Shown piece after piece: positions 1-10,247 of a stretch of 64,000 bases of DNA (the first letter of the stretch is position 1; every line of letters begins with the position of its first letter). Both the position numbers and the translations under genes were made by a program. The notes under the pieces were generated by a model. That model saw nothing but the letters and a program-made list of their open reading frames with translations. It did no database searches and was not told the origin of the DNA. The DNA comes from a bacterium (GTDB taxonomy: Bacteria; Hinthialibacterota; Hinthialibacteria; H5-UNCL2). The stretch spans positions 186,001 to 250,000 of the forward strand of contig JABTUV010000006.1 in assembly GCA_015075175.1 (NCBI GenBank). Reading direction: 5' to 3'.

Positions 1-3000
1 GGGAAGGCGTCGCCGTTGAGATTGACCAGCACGGGGGACGAGACGATCAAGTTCTGCGTCTGCAGCGGGAATCCGAACAGCGTCACGCCGGTGGAATTGT
101 GCGCGTGCACGAACGAATCCTCGCCGCCGAAGATCACGTCCATCCCGCCGCCCAGGTCGAGATCGGCCAGCGCCGCGCTGCTGCGAATCGGCTCGGTAGC
201 CGTAATGGGCCATCCCGCCAACACTCCCGACACGGGATTAACCGCCCAGAGGTAGCCGGCGGTGTCGCCGATGACCAGGTCCAGCGAACCGTCCCCGTCC
301 AGGTCGGCGACGGCAGGCGAAGCGACCAGCTCGCCGCTGGCGGGCAGCGTCGAGACGGCGGCCTCAGCGACGTTGCGCCAATGCGCCTCCTCGGAAGGCC
401 GGAACGCCGCCTGGCGCAAATCAAATGCGCGCGCCTTCTCCTCCATCGGATTCCAGATGTACAGCCTGCGGTCGGAGGAGCCGATCACGATCTCCATCCC
501 GCCCCCGCCGTCCAGATCGACCAGCGCGGGTGAGCTGTGCACGGGACCGCCGGTCGTCAACGAGGCTTTCACGCCGCCGTCGGGGCGATAGACGAGGACC
601 CGCCCGTCGACCGCGCCGATGACGAGCTCGCGCGCGCCGTCGCCGTCCAAATCCGCCACCGCCGCGGACGAAGTGAAACCGCCCGAGGCCGACTGCGGCC
701 AGCCCGCCAGCGGCGGATACAGGTCCAGCGTGGGCGTGGAGTTCGGCGTGAAGCTGGGCGTGGGCGTGGCCGTCAAGGTCGCCGTGGGCGTCGGAGTCGC
801 CGTCGGCGTGGGCGTGGATCGTTCGTACCAATGCAGCGCCCACATGAGCACGTCCAGATAGTTCTCCTTCCCATCCCCGTTGAAGTCCAGGTTGGCGTTC
901 TCGCCCAGGTTGTCCCCCGAAGAACGTCAAGAGCGCCAGGAGGTCCAACTCGTCCACGCGATCAGTCGGCACGAGATTGGGCGAGTTGTTGACGAACAGC
1001 GGCGTGTTGGTGGGCGGCGGCGTGGCTGTCTCGGTCGGCGTCGCGGTCGCCGGGCGTGTCCGTCGGGGGTCGCCGTAGCCGTGTCGGTGGGCGTGCCGGT
1101 CGCCGTGTCGGTCGGCGTGGCCGTGGCGGTATTGGTCGGCGTGGGCGTGGCCGTCGCGGTCGCCGTGGGCGTTGGTGTGAAACTGGCGGTGAAGCTCGGC
1201 GTAAAGCTGGCCGTATACGTGGCCGTCGCGGTCGCCGTGGGCGTACCCGTGTCCGTCGCGGTCGGCGTACCCGTGGGCGTCGCCGTGAAAGTCGGAGTTG
1301 ACGTGTAGGTGGGTCGGAGTGCCGGTAAACGTGGGCGTGTTTGTCGCCGTATCCGTCGGCGTCGGCGTAGGCGTTCGGTGAACGTCGCCGTGGGCGCCGG
1401 TAAAGGTGGGTCGCCGTCGCCGTGGGGTGGGAAGGCGTGTAGGTCGGCGCGTGTGGGCGTATCCGTCGCCGTATCCGTCGGCGTCGGCGTCGGGGTAGCG
1501 GTCGCCGTGTCCGTGGGGGGTTGGGTCGCCGTCGCGGTCGGCGTCCCCGTCCGGGTGAAGGTGGGCGTCGCCGTATGTGTCGGCGTGCCCGTGTTGGTCG
1601 GCGTGAACGTGGCCGTGGGCGTATCCGTCGGCGTCGGCGTGGCCGTGTCGGTAGGCGTGGGTGTGGGCGTCTTGGTAAACGGAATCGGCGTGGGCGTCGG
1701 CGTGAGCGTAAACGTGAACGTGCTCGTATTCGTCGGCGTTCCCGTGGGCGTCGCCGTGGGAGTCACCCCCAATACGCGCACCTCCAGCATCTCCGTCACG
1801 GACTCGATTCCGTCGCCGGCCGCCACCACGGGAAAGAAGGTCGCATCGGGTAGAAAGGCCGGCGGCAGGTAGCGAAACTCGCCCGTGGGATCAACGCTCA
1901 TGCTCCCGGGCGCCCCATCGTCGAAGACCAGCGAAAAGACGATGGGGTCGCCGTCCTCGTCGCGGGCGGAAAGCGGATAGACCAGCTCCGTCACGCCGTC
2001 GGAGGGAACCGACAGGGGCGGAACCGGATCAAGTACCGGCGGGCGGTTCTCGAACAGGGGATGGACGCGCCCGTAGGCGATGGCGCCGGTGCGGCGCATG
2101 ACTCCGCTGGGCCACAGGACCGTCGCATCTTTGATCAAGCGGTCGAAGAAACCGAAGTCCAGAAGTCCGTGATGCTGGCTGTGGTGGCCCATGATGGGGG
2201 CGTATTCCCGGACTTGCACCATGCCGGCGCCGTCGTCCGCCACCACGCGCGCGCCGTAACCGTCGCGGTTGGAGATGGAACCGATCAGTTTGAACTGGGC
2301 GAAGAGGTTCTTGTTGGGCGAGTTTTCAAAATAGAGGGCGCCCTGCGAGAGGTTGTCCACGACCGCCAGGTCGGGCCGGCCGTCGCCGTTGCCGTCGCCC
2401 CAGGCGGCGGCGCTGGGCGTCGCCGCCCCCACGCGATTGGCGGGATAGAGCAGCCCCGCCGCTTCGGAAAGCTCGGTAAACATGAGCGGCGCGCCCACCG
2501 GCGCCTGCACGTACAGCCTTCCCCCGGGCCGCCCCGCCACACCCGTGACGTACAGGTCCAACCGTCCGTCGTGGTTGAAGTCCATCCACGACGCCGTCAT
2601 CCCCGGCTCGACCGGAAAGAGCAGACTGGTCACGTTTTCAAAGACGAGCGCTCCCGTTTCGTTCAGCTTGTTCTTGAGCAGAAGTCCCGGCTGCGTGGTC
2701 TCGACGCCGGTCAGATACAGGTCCACGTCGCCGTCGTTGTCGGCGTCGCCCCAGGCGCCGCCGGTGAAGTCAAACGGATAGGAACCGAGTCCGCTGGTAC
2801 TCGTAGCATTGACAAAGCGCGCCTGGGAGATGTCCCAGACAAAGAGCAGCGGCCCGCCTGCCTGGCAAATGAGCAGGTCCACGGCGTCGTCGTTGTTGAC
2901 ATCCACCGAGGCGGCCGAGAAGCCGGCGGCGAAAAGAGCCAGGTCGGGCGACGAGAAGGCGGTCGTGGTCGCGTCGTCAAAGCCGCCCGCGCCGTTATTG

Positions 3001-6000
3001 CGGAACATTCTGTGATTGCCCGACTGTCCCAGTACAAGAACATCCAACCATCCGTCGCGGTCGAAATCGAGCCAGAGAGCGGCGGCGGAATCGCCGGCGA
3101 AAGCCAGGCTGGTGGGAAGGAACTGCTTGCCGGTGTTGTTCCAGATGAAACCGCCCTGGCGCGTGCAGAGGTACAGATCGGGATCGCCGTCGTTGTCATA
3201 GTCGCCGAAGTAACCGCCGAGGCTGTCGCTGGCGCCGGTGATGCCCCAGGCGGAGGCGGCCTCGACAAAGGCGGCGTTGGCGGCGCCCGGCTCGCCGATG
3301 GAGATGCTTGCCTGGGGCAGGGACAAGACGATGCGCGACCCGTCAACCGCCGCGCCCAACTGCCGCAGGAAGAGCAGATTCTCGCCGTCGCGGGCGACGA
3401 AGCGGTCGTCGGCGCCGTCGCCGTTCACGTCTACCCAGGCCGCGCCGTGGGCGGGCGCGGCCGGCCCGCCCGTCTCCAGGCCACGCGAGGCCGAAAGCAC
3501 GCGGAACGTGGGCAGGTAGGTGAACGCGGCCGGCATACCGCCGCGCAGGCCGGTGGCATCCTCGACTTTCACGTCGACCACACCGGCCGCATGGGGCGGA
3601 GTGAGCGCCCGCAGGCTGGAGGGCCCGAGGAACTGGACCAGGGGCGAGGGCGCGTCGCCGAACGCAACCTGCATCGGATCGGAAAACAGCTTGCCGGAAA
3701 TCTCGACCCACTCGCCGCCGGTCGTCTGGCCGAAGTTGGGCGTGACGGCCAGGACGACGGGTGAGCCTTCGACGCCGAACCATCCCGCCGGCCCCCCGTC
3801 GTCGGCGGCGGTGGCGGCGACCGACTGGCCCAGCTTGCGGAAGTCCAGCCCCGCCGGATTGACGTACAGCGGATCCGTGGGCGAGATCACCAGGTCCCCG
3901 ACGCCCAGCGAGAGGCCCGATCCCGAGAGCGCCGGACCGTTCACGCCGAACACGTTGTGGTGAGAGGCGTAGTCGAGGATGCCGCCGCCCGGCTGATTCT
4001 GGACTCCGACGGTCGTGGAAAACTCGTCGCCGGCCAGGATGCTGTTGGTGAGCGTGACGCGCAGGATCGCCGGGCTGTTGACGCGAAGCGAGAGTTGCGC
4101 GCCGGAATTGGCGTAAAGGTCCACGTGATCAAGGGAGAGTCCGGCGCTGCCGGAGGACTCCATGGCGACGCCCGGGACGGCGTTGCCGAAGAAGAGACAG
4201 CGGGAGACGTCCAGGACGCCGCCGAGAAGCGAGAGGCCCGCGCCGCCGGCCGTGCCCGAGCCGTTGGAAAGAAAATAGTTGCGTTGCACCACGCCGTCGC
4301 ATTGCGCCAGTTCGACGCCCGAGCGGCGCAGGCGCACAAAGGTCGTGTCCTCCACGAACACATGGGCCTGGTCCGCCCACACGCCCCACTCGGTCGTATC
4401 CAGGCCCTCAAAGAGACTGCGCACCACCGTCAGCGAGAAGCCGTCCAGGTAGCGGATGCCGTAGCTCTTCTGCCGGATGAACCGACAGTTGCGCACCTCC
4501 AGGGTGCAGGGCGAACTGTCGAAGATGATGCCGACATCCTGGTCGGCGAGATTACTGGTAAAGGTGCAGGAAGTGACGAGCGAGCCGCGAATCGTGCCGG
4601 AGCGGATGCCGGCGATCTGGTTGTCGGCGAAGAGCGAATCCACGACCTGCAGGCGGCCGTTGCCCTGCGTCACGTAGATGCCGAACTCGTTGCCGGACAG
4701 GTCGAGTCGTTCGGCGTTGAGAATGCTCTGGAGGGTGGAGAAACCGCGGGCGCGGCCGCTGCAGCGCACGGCGTTGGCCAGGATGACGCCGCCGCCTTCC
4801 TCCACCAGTCCGTGGCTGCCGGCGCTGGGGGGAAAGACCACGCGAAAGAGGTCCAGCGTGACGCCCGGTGAGGCCACCATCTTGATCGCCTGCCCCTGCC
4901 CGCCCTGGCTGAGCGTACTGTCGCGGATGGCGATGGGTCCGCTCGCGCCCGAAATGAGCACGCCGGTGTTGTCACTCCCCAAAGCCGAGAATCCCTCAGT
5001 AATCAGATTGTCGGCGGCGACCTGACCGCAATTTACGAGCAGTCCCGTCTGCGGAACCAGCGCGCCCGAGACCGAGAGCGTGAGGGCGGAGAGGCGGGCG
5101 CCGGTCGCGCTGGGCAGGAGCGCCAGGGCAGGCCATGCGCTGCCGTTGCTCAACGTCAGGTTGGCCAGCGACGTGCGCGTCGCCGACGCAACCACCGTAG
5201 CGGGCGTGAGCGCCGAATCCAGCCGGTCCAGCCGACCCGGCCGCTGCCCCCACAGGTGCAGATAGGGGACGGACAGGTCGATCGGCGACAGAAGGTTGGC
5301 CGCTGTGCCGGTAAAGAAGATGATGTCGCCCAGTTGCGCGGCCGCCAACGCCTCCGACAGCGAGTACTCGCGCAGAGCGCCGGTATCCAGCAAGTCGCCG
5401 ATCACGTCGTGGCCGAGCGCGGCGGGCGGCTCGCCGGTCGGGTCGCCGTCGCTATTGGGGTCCACATCCAGCGCGATCACGCCCTCCAGCTTGAAAGCCG
5501 GCGCTCCCACCGCCACGACCGCCCCCGGCGGCAGCGGCGGCAGTACCTGGTTCGTGGGCGAGCCGTCGCGCAAGAGTACCACCGCCAGGCCCAGCCGCAC
5601 CCGCGCCGGGGTGGTGGCATCGCCCACCCCGTAAAGGCTGGCCCAGGGAACGGTGAACTCGACGCCCCAGGGGCCGGGGGTGCGCGAGACGGAGTCGCTG
5701 GCGCGCGCGTTCGGGTCGAACTCCACCGTGGACGGCCGCACCACCGGAAGATTGGGATCGGCGATGCGGATCAACTCCGCGTTCTCTTTCAAACCGTGAG
5801 TCAGGTCCGCGCCCTGGTGGGAGCCGATGACGAAGTCAGGCTCGAAGTCGGGAATGAAGGCGACTTTCTCGTCAGGAGCGATCTCGGTGGACGAGATGAC
5901 GAGGCCGGCGCGCGAGATGGCGCCGCGCAGGCCGGTAGAAAAATCGCCGAACTCCAGGCGCGTACGCGCCGGCACGCGCGCCGTCTCGGGGCGATAGCGC

Positions 6001-6275
6001 GAGTCGATGTAGATGAGCAGGGTGTCGTGCGCCACGTTGAAAAGCCCCTGCACGAAGATGCGCAGGTCCGCTCCGTCCCATTCAGCGTAGACCGCGTCCA
6101 CGCGGCTGGTGGTCGGGAGGTTGCTGGGGGTAAACTGGGAGACCAGGAGGTCCTCGGGACCGTAGCTGGCCAGGTTGGGCGCGGCGGAGACCTGTGCGAG
6201 AACGAGACCGGCGAGGCAGACCGTCCCCAGGATACTGCCCGACCGCGACCAACGTCGTACGCGTGCGCCGTTCAT
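1..6275 (-). CDS. Giant secreted beta-helix / FG-GAP / ASPIC-UnbV protein, C-terminus beyond the window
   Basis: Start chosen at ATG 6275, which gives [14 protein letters not shown] and then a hydrophobic signal peptide ending near VSAAPN; the longer reading frame upstream runs through repeats. Domains in order (approximate residues): N-terminal secreted domain; right-handed parallel beta-helix region (320-770); IPT/TIG-like domain (845-925); FG-GAP/VCBS repeats rich in DxDxDG motifs (930-1315); ASPIC/UnbV-like domain with WPSG (1325-1410); cadherin/Ig-like domain with DEDGDP (1415-1500); a long Thr-Pro linker (about 1770 down to 990); an EF-hand/dockerin-like segment [14 protein letters not shown] near 870-900; a second short Thr-Pro linker; and a second FG-GAP set open to base 1. 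The frame breaks near 1340-1440, 1060 and 930, mostly in the repetitive linker. Probably an exported surface or secreted adhesion protein; substrate unknown. Domain assignments are by eye. Confidence 0.8.
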
Positions 6276-6426
6276 GGGAGGCCCCCAGTAAGCGTATTTC
6301 AAACGGCCGATGGCCTCGGGATCGCGGGCGCAATATAGCACAGCCCGCGCGCCGGGATGTACCCCTTTTTCCCGGACGGTACAAGGGGATATACTGACGG
6401 GATTACCGGATGGACAGGATAGGAAA

Positions 6427-6530
6427 GATGAAACCGACAAGGCTGCGCCGCAGCAATCAACAACCTGAACCGACGCGCCTGAGCAGCTGCATGGACTGAA
6501 CCGACAGGCCTGAGCAGCTGCGAAAACCAC
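6427..6530. repeat. Repeat family N: tandem AACCGACAGG..GAGCAGCTGC units
   Basis: Two to three imperfect ~33-bp units containing AACCGACAGGCCTGAGCAGC lie upstream of the giant secreted-protein gene. A copy in the opposite orientation occurs near 63170-63240. The 6276-6821 gap otherwise holds only the repeat families listed next. Confidence 0.6.
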
Positions 6531-6532
6531 AA

Positions 6533-6583
6533 ACCGAAGGCCCTGAGCGAAGCGCGAAGCGCGAAGTCGAAGGGCCGGCTTAC
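6533..6583. repeat. Repeat family E: palindromic CCCTTCGAC/GTCGAAGGG element
   Basis: Begins with CCGAAGGCCCTGAGC, contains a small internal repeat of GCGAAGC, and ends GTCGAAGGGCC. A second copy lies at 57208-57266, where the central part forms GGCGGCGAAGCCGCC. A related fragment (CCCTTCGGCAGGCTCAGGA) is near 54929. Confidence 0.65.
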
Positions 6584-6616
6584 AGGCTGAGGCCCAGCTT
6601 TCTGCGGCCATCCGCT

Positions 6617-6650
6617 CCCCCCTTAACAAGGGGGGCTGGGGGGGGATAGA
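6617..6650. repeat. Repeat family D: CCCCCCTTAACAAGGGGGG palindrome
   Basis: The short perfect palindrome CCCCCCTTAACAAGGGGGG is followed by a CTGGGGGGG tail. Other copies are near 48573-48676, 56983-57013 and 57297-57331. Confidence 0.7.
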
Positions 6651-6658
6651 GGCGGAAG

Positions 6659-6735
6659 AGGGACAGGCACCGATTTTCCGTGGAGATCCTCACCTCACCC
6701 GGAACCATGGTACGGACAATCGGCAGCTGTCCCAC
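6659..6735. repeat. REP-B copy 1: inverted pair of GGGACAGGCACCGATTTT
   Basis: The left half GGGACAGGCACCGATTTT is followed about 45 bp on by a diverged inverted half, CAATCGGCAGCTGTCCC. Three more pairs occur at 12728-12803, 50559-50632 and 57355-57428. The core resembles the RAYT-linked REP-A core, GGGTCAGCGCCTAATTTT. Confidence 0.65.
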
Positions 6736-6821
6736 ATCCAGGATGGGGGAAAGCTGTTGCTTTTGCCCGCAGGCGCAAATATATTCGACGACGATCCTTG
6801 CGAGGAGCTGCCAGCAGCCTG

Positions 6822-8147
6822 ATGGCCGACATGTACCCGGATGGACCCCCGCCGTCTGCGGACGAAGTCGCCCGCCTCTCGCGTCGGCTCGCCCGCCTCA
6901 CCTGCGTGCTCAACGTGGGAACCGTCATCAACTCAACCTTGGACCTGGACCATCTCCTGGAAGTGGCCATGTTCACCGCCCGCGACGTGATGAACGCGGA
7001 GGCCTCCAGCCTCATGCTCACCGAGGAGGGCACGGGCGACCTGGTGTTTGAAACCGCCGTGGGCGCGGTGGGACGGCAGGTGAAGGAGAAGTACCGCGTG
7101 CGCAAGGGCGTGGGCATTGCCGGCTGGGTGGCCGAGAACGAGCAGCCGCTCCTGATCGAGGACGCCTACCAGGACCCGCGCTTCAATCCCGACTTCGATC
7201 GCGAGACCGGTTTTCGCACCCGTTCGGTGCTGTGTATCCCGCTGCGCTTCAAGGAGAAGCTGATCGGCGTGGCGGCGGTTTTCAACAAGCTGGACGGCGA
7301 CGCGGCGGGCGTCTTCGACGAAGAGGACCTGGAGATCTTCGAGCATCTCTGCGACCAGCTGGCGGTCGCCATCGAGAACGCCCGGCTGCACGCCACCCTC
7401 TTGAACAAGCAGCGGCTGGAACACGACCTGGACCTGGCCATGACCATCCAGAAGTCGTTTCTGCCGCAGGAGTGCCCGCTCGTTCCCGGCTTGCGCGTGG
7501 CCGCCCGCAATGAACCCGCCCTCAACATCGGCGGCGACATCTACGACTTTCATTACAGCCCCGACCACCTGGCGGTGGTGATCGGCGACGTTTCCGGCAA
7601 GGGCATCTCCGCCGCGCTCTACATGGCGCGCCTGATCTCCGACCTGCGCCACATCGCCTCCACCTGCGACGAACCGGGCGAGATTCTCGCCCGCACCAAC
7701 AACCTGCTGGTGCAGCGTTCCACCGCGGGCATGTTCGTCACCCTGCTTTACGTTTTGTTCGACCTGGGGGATCGGAGTTTCAGATTCGCCAACGCGGGCC
7801 ATCATCCGCTCTTGTGCCGGCGCGCCGACGGGCGGCTGGAGTCCCTCAATACCTCCGGTGGGACGCCCCTGGGCATCCTGTCCAACATGGCCTTCCCCGA
7901 GTCGGCGGGGCGGCTGGAGGACGGGGACATGATGCTGCTCTTCACCGATGGCGTGGTCGAGGCCCCGGATGCCGACGATGTGCAATTCGGCTACGAGAAA
8001 CTGCATCGCATCCTGACCCGGGCGAGCGGCTCGCCCGAGATCCTCTTGGAGCGGGTGGTGGACGCGGTCCATGCGCACGCGGGGTCGGAAAAGATGCTGG
8101 ACGACATCACCGCGGTCGCCGTGGCGGCCACCCCCGTCGAGTCATGA
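6822..8147 (+). CDS. GAF domain - PP2C (SpoIIE/RsbU-type) serine phosphatase
   Basis: About 441 residues. A GAF sensor domain (roughly 45-190) precedes a SpoIIE-class PP2C phosphatase domain (roughly 225-440). Metal-binding and fold motifs are visible: GGDIYDFH, IGDVSGKG, FANAGHHP, LFTDGVVEA and DDITAV. Proteins of this class dephosphorylate anti-sigma-factor antagonists in partner-switching pathways. ATG 6822 is preceded by AGGAG at a long spacing; a TTG at 6798 is an alternative start. The stop overlaps the next start by ATGA, so the two genes are translationally coupled and the adjacent kinase is the likely opposing enzyme. No STAS-domain antagonist is visible nearby. Confidence 0.9.
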   Translation: MADMYPDGPPPSADEVARLSRRLARLTCVLNVGTVINSTLDLDHLLEVAMFTARDVMNAEASSLMLTEEGTGDLVFETAVGAVGRQVKEKYRVRKGVGIAGWVAENEQPLLIEDAYQDPRFNPDFDRETGFRTRSVLCIPLRFKEKLIGVAAVFNKLDGDAAGVFDEEDLEIFEHLCDQLAVAIENARLHATLLNKQRLEHDLDLAMTIQKSFLPQECPLVPGLRVAARNEPALNIGGDIYDFHYSPDHLAVVIGDVSGKGISAALYMARLISDLRHIASTCDEPGEILARTNNLLVQRSTAGMFVTLLYVLFDLGDRSFRFANAGHHPLLCRRADGRLESLNTSGGTPLGILSNMAFPESAGRLEDGDMMLLFTDGVVEAPDADDVQFGYEKLHRILTRASGSPEILLERVVDAVHAHAGSEKMLDDITAVAVAATPVES

Positions 8148-8611
8148 CTCTCCCCGAGCCGGTCTGCCGCGAACTGACCCTGGAAATCCCCAGCGATCCA
8201 GCCTACCTGAAAGTCGTGCGCGGGGTCTGCCTGTGCCTGGCGGAGGCGGCGGGCTTTCCCGAGGACAAGGGCCGGTTGGTAGCCCTGGGGCTGGAGGAGG
8301 CGTGTACCAACGTCATGCGCCACGCCTATGAGAACCGCCCCGACCACCCCATTCGCCTCCAGTTCCGGCAGGATGCCGGGCAGTTCGTCATCGAGCTGAC
8401 CGACTGGGGCCGGAAGGCCCGGCCTGAAGAGCTTAAATCTAGAGATTTAAACGAGATACGTCCTGGCGGGTTGGGCCTCCATTTCATCAGCGAAGTTTTC
8501 GACCGTTTCGAGTATGATGCCAGCGATGAAACCTGCAACCGCCTCCGGTTGGTCAAGGCTCGGCCTGGTTGCGACAGGTCGGGGACCGGCAGCGGTCCTT
8601 CCCGCGCTTGA
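8144..8611 (+). CDS. RsbW/SpoIIAB-like serine kinase (anti-sigma HATPase)
   Basis: 155 residues with a HATPase_c_2 fold. The N-box EEACTNVMRHAYE and the glycine-rich GGLGLHF motif give the ATP site. The family phosphorylates STAS-domain antagonists and/or binds sigma factors. Its ATG overlaps the phosphatase stop (ATGA at 8144-8147), so both are made from one message. A 146-bp spacer with no recognisable gene separates it from the ECF sigma gene, so operon membership with that gene is inferred. The C-terminal tail after LVKARPG is Ser/Gly-rich and may be unstructured. Confidence 0.88.
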   Translation: MTLPEPVCRELTLEIPSDPAYLKVVRGVCLCLAEAAGFPEDKGRLVALGLEEACTNVMRHAYENRPDHPIRLQFRQDAGQFVIELTDWGRKARPEELKSRDLNEIRPGGLGLHFISEVFDRFEYDASDETCNRLRLVKARPGCDRSGTGSGPSRA

Positions 8612-8757
8612 AAACGCCGCGCGCCTCGCCTTCCCGTTACCTTGCTCCGCCGCCGCTCCGTTGCTATTAGTGCAGACGGAGGGCCCCATGGAAGAGCGGC
8701 GGCATACGAGATGCCGTTGGCGGACAGAGAGCGTCTATCCCGCGTCGGAGGCCGCCG

Positions 8758-9354
8758 GTGTCCGGACGACACGGTAACCTCACCGATGAGGAGTTGATGA
8801 CGCTCTGCCGGGAGGGCGACGGCCGGGCCTTGGAAGTGCTTTTTGGCCGTTTCCAGCAGCCCATCTACAACTTTTGCCTGCGCTTTCTGCGCGATCCCGG
8901 CCGCGCCGAGGACGTGCTGCAGGAGACCTTCCTGCGGCTTTACTCGAACCGCGGCAATTGGGAGCCGGAGGCCCGCTTCGCCTCCTGGGCCTTCCGTATC
9001 GCGCGCAACCTGTGCGTGGACGAGGTGCGGCGCTATTGGAACCGCCAGGTCTTCCCCGAGTCGCAACTGGCGCTCGAGGGCGAGGTCGCAGACTTCCTGG
9101 ACAACCAGGTAGGCCCCGCGGTCGATCCGCGCGACAGCCTGGACCAGGAGAAGATCGGCCGGATTATCGAGGAGGCGGTGGGACGACTCTCCGAGGAGCA
9201 GCGCGAGGTTGTGATCCTCTCCAAGTATCACGGCCTCTCGTATCCCGAGATCGCGGAGATTCTCTCGGTTTCGCCCGAGTCGGTGAAGCAGCGGGCCTAC
9301 CGGGCGCATCTGCGGCTGCGGGAGATTCTGGAGCCGGTCCTGCTGCGAAAGTAA
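8758..9354 (+). CDS. ECF-type RNA polymerase sigma factor
   Basis: 198 residues. Region 2 shows AEDVLQETFLRLYSN and FASWAFRIARNLCVDEVRR; region 4 shows LSYPEIAEILSVSPESVKQR, a sigma-4 helix-turn-helix. This is the usual RpoE-like length and layout. The GTG start at 8758 sits 7 bases after GGAGG (8746-8750). The next gene encodes a membrane protein in the position normally held by the cognate anti-sigma factor, which suggests regulation by membrane sequestration. Confidence 0.93.
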   Translation: MSGRHGNLTDEELMTLCREGDGRALEVLFGRFQQPIYNFCLRFLRDPGRAEDVLQETFLRLYSNRGNWEPEARFASWAFRIARNLCVDEVRRYWNRQVFPESQLALEGEVADFLDNQVGPAVDPRDSLDQEKIGRIIEEAVGRLSEEQREVVILSKYHGLSYPEIAEILSVSPESVKQRAYRAHLRLREILEPVLLRK

Positions 9355-9410
9355 TATGGAGTGCGGGTGCTTGCTCCCGCGCTACAATAGAACAAAAGGC
9401 GTGGTGGAAG

Positions 9411-10247
9411 ATGGGCAACGATTTCAGGATTATTTTTGACGCGGACGACGGGGAGCGGATTCCCACGCCGGAGACGCTGTCGGAGTATGCGCGCGGGCAG
9501 TTGGACGCCGAGCGCGCGCGCCAGGTGAAGCGCCACCTGGAAAAGGACTGGCGCGCCCGGCAACTGGCCGAACAGTTGGAGGAGACGTGGTTCCTTTTGG
9601 ACGCCTGGAGCGACCGGCCGGCGCCCGCCGACGCGGCCGCGCGCTTCTCCGAGTCGCTGGCCAAACTGGTCGAGCGGGACCGGTTCCTGTCTTCGCCGCT
9701 GGTCTCGGCGCCGCGCCGCCGGTTCGGTCTGGGTTCGTTCTTCATGCCGCTGTCGTGGGCGGCGGCACTGGTACTGGTGTGCCTGTCCACGTATTACGCC
9801 TTCCTGTCGCTGAGCGAGCCGGGGGCGGTGCGGCGAAGCGTGCCGGCGGCCACGGCCCGCGCCGCCCGGCCCACCCCGACCTTGCAGGTCGCCCAGGCCG
9901 GCCACTCCGCGCCCACACCCGTCACCGTGAAGGCGCCCGTCCCCAGGCCGGTGCTGCCGCCGGGACTGGAGCGCAATTATCCCCATACCGCCGCCCGCCT
10001 GGCCGCCCTGCCCAGGGACGCCTCGGGGCTTCTGGGCGCCAACAGCCCCCGCCTGCCTTCCCTCTTGGTCGCGGAGGAGGCTGGTGTTATGTTCGAGCCG
10101 ATCAATGCCGTTCTGGATATGGATTCCCATGACATCAGGCAGGCGATGGCGACTATGGCCGCACAGATGGACCCGTTCGTGGCGCGGGTGGCGCCGGACT
10201 CGGTCCGGCCCGCGGACGGCGCCGAACCACGCAGCGTTTCCCAGTAA
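9411..10247 (+). CDS. Membrane anti-sigma-factor-like protein without zinc motif
   Basis: 278 residues; ATG 9411 follows GGTGGAAG. The N-terminal helical region (TPETLSEYARGQLDAER..VKRHLEKD) looks like an anti-sigma domain, but the usual HxxxCxxC zinc site is absent: the CPxC position reads DWRA. A single transmembrane segment (about residues 108-130, SWAAALVLVCLSTYYAFLSL) separates it from a Pro/Ala-rich, presumably periplasmic C-terminal half. Its place right after an ECF sigma gene supports the role; the C-terminal region is unrecognised. An imperfect GTGCGGGTGCTTGCTCCCGC element lies in the 56-bp gap before it. Confidence 0.65.
   Translation: MGNDFRIIFDADDGERIPTPETLSEYARGQLDAERARQVKRHLEKDWRARQLAEQLEETWFLLDAWSDRPAPADAAARFSESLAKLVERDRFLSSPLVSAPRRRFGLGSFFMPLSWAAALVLVCLSTYYAFLSLSEPGAVRRSVPAATARAARPTPTLQVAQAGHSAPTPVTVKAPVPRPVLPPGLERNYPHTAARLAALPRDASGLLGANSPRLPSLLVAEEAGVMFEPINAVLDMDSHDIRQAMATMAAQMDPFVARVAPDSVRPADGAEPRSVSQ

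Noticed and set aside
880-1872. Plus-strand frames coding for Val-Gly-rich protein opposite the Thr-Pro linker
   Set aside because: They are the complement of the Thr-Pro repeat codons of the minus-strand secreted protein and have no independent start or ribosome-binding signal.
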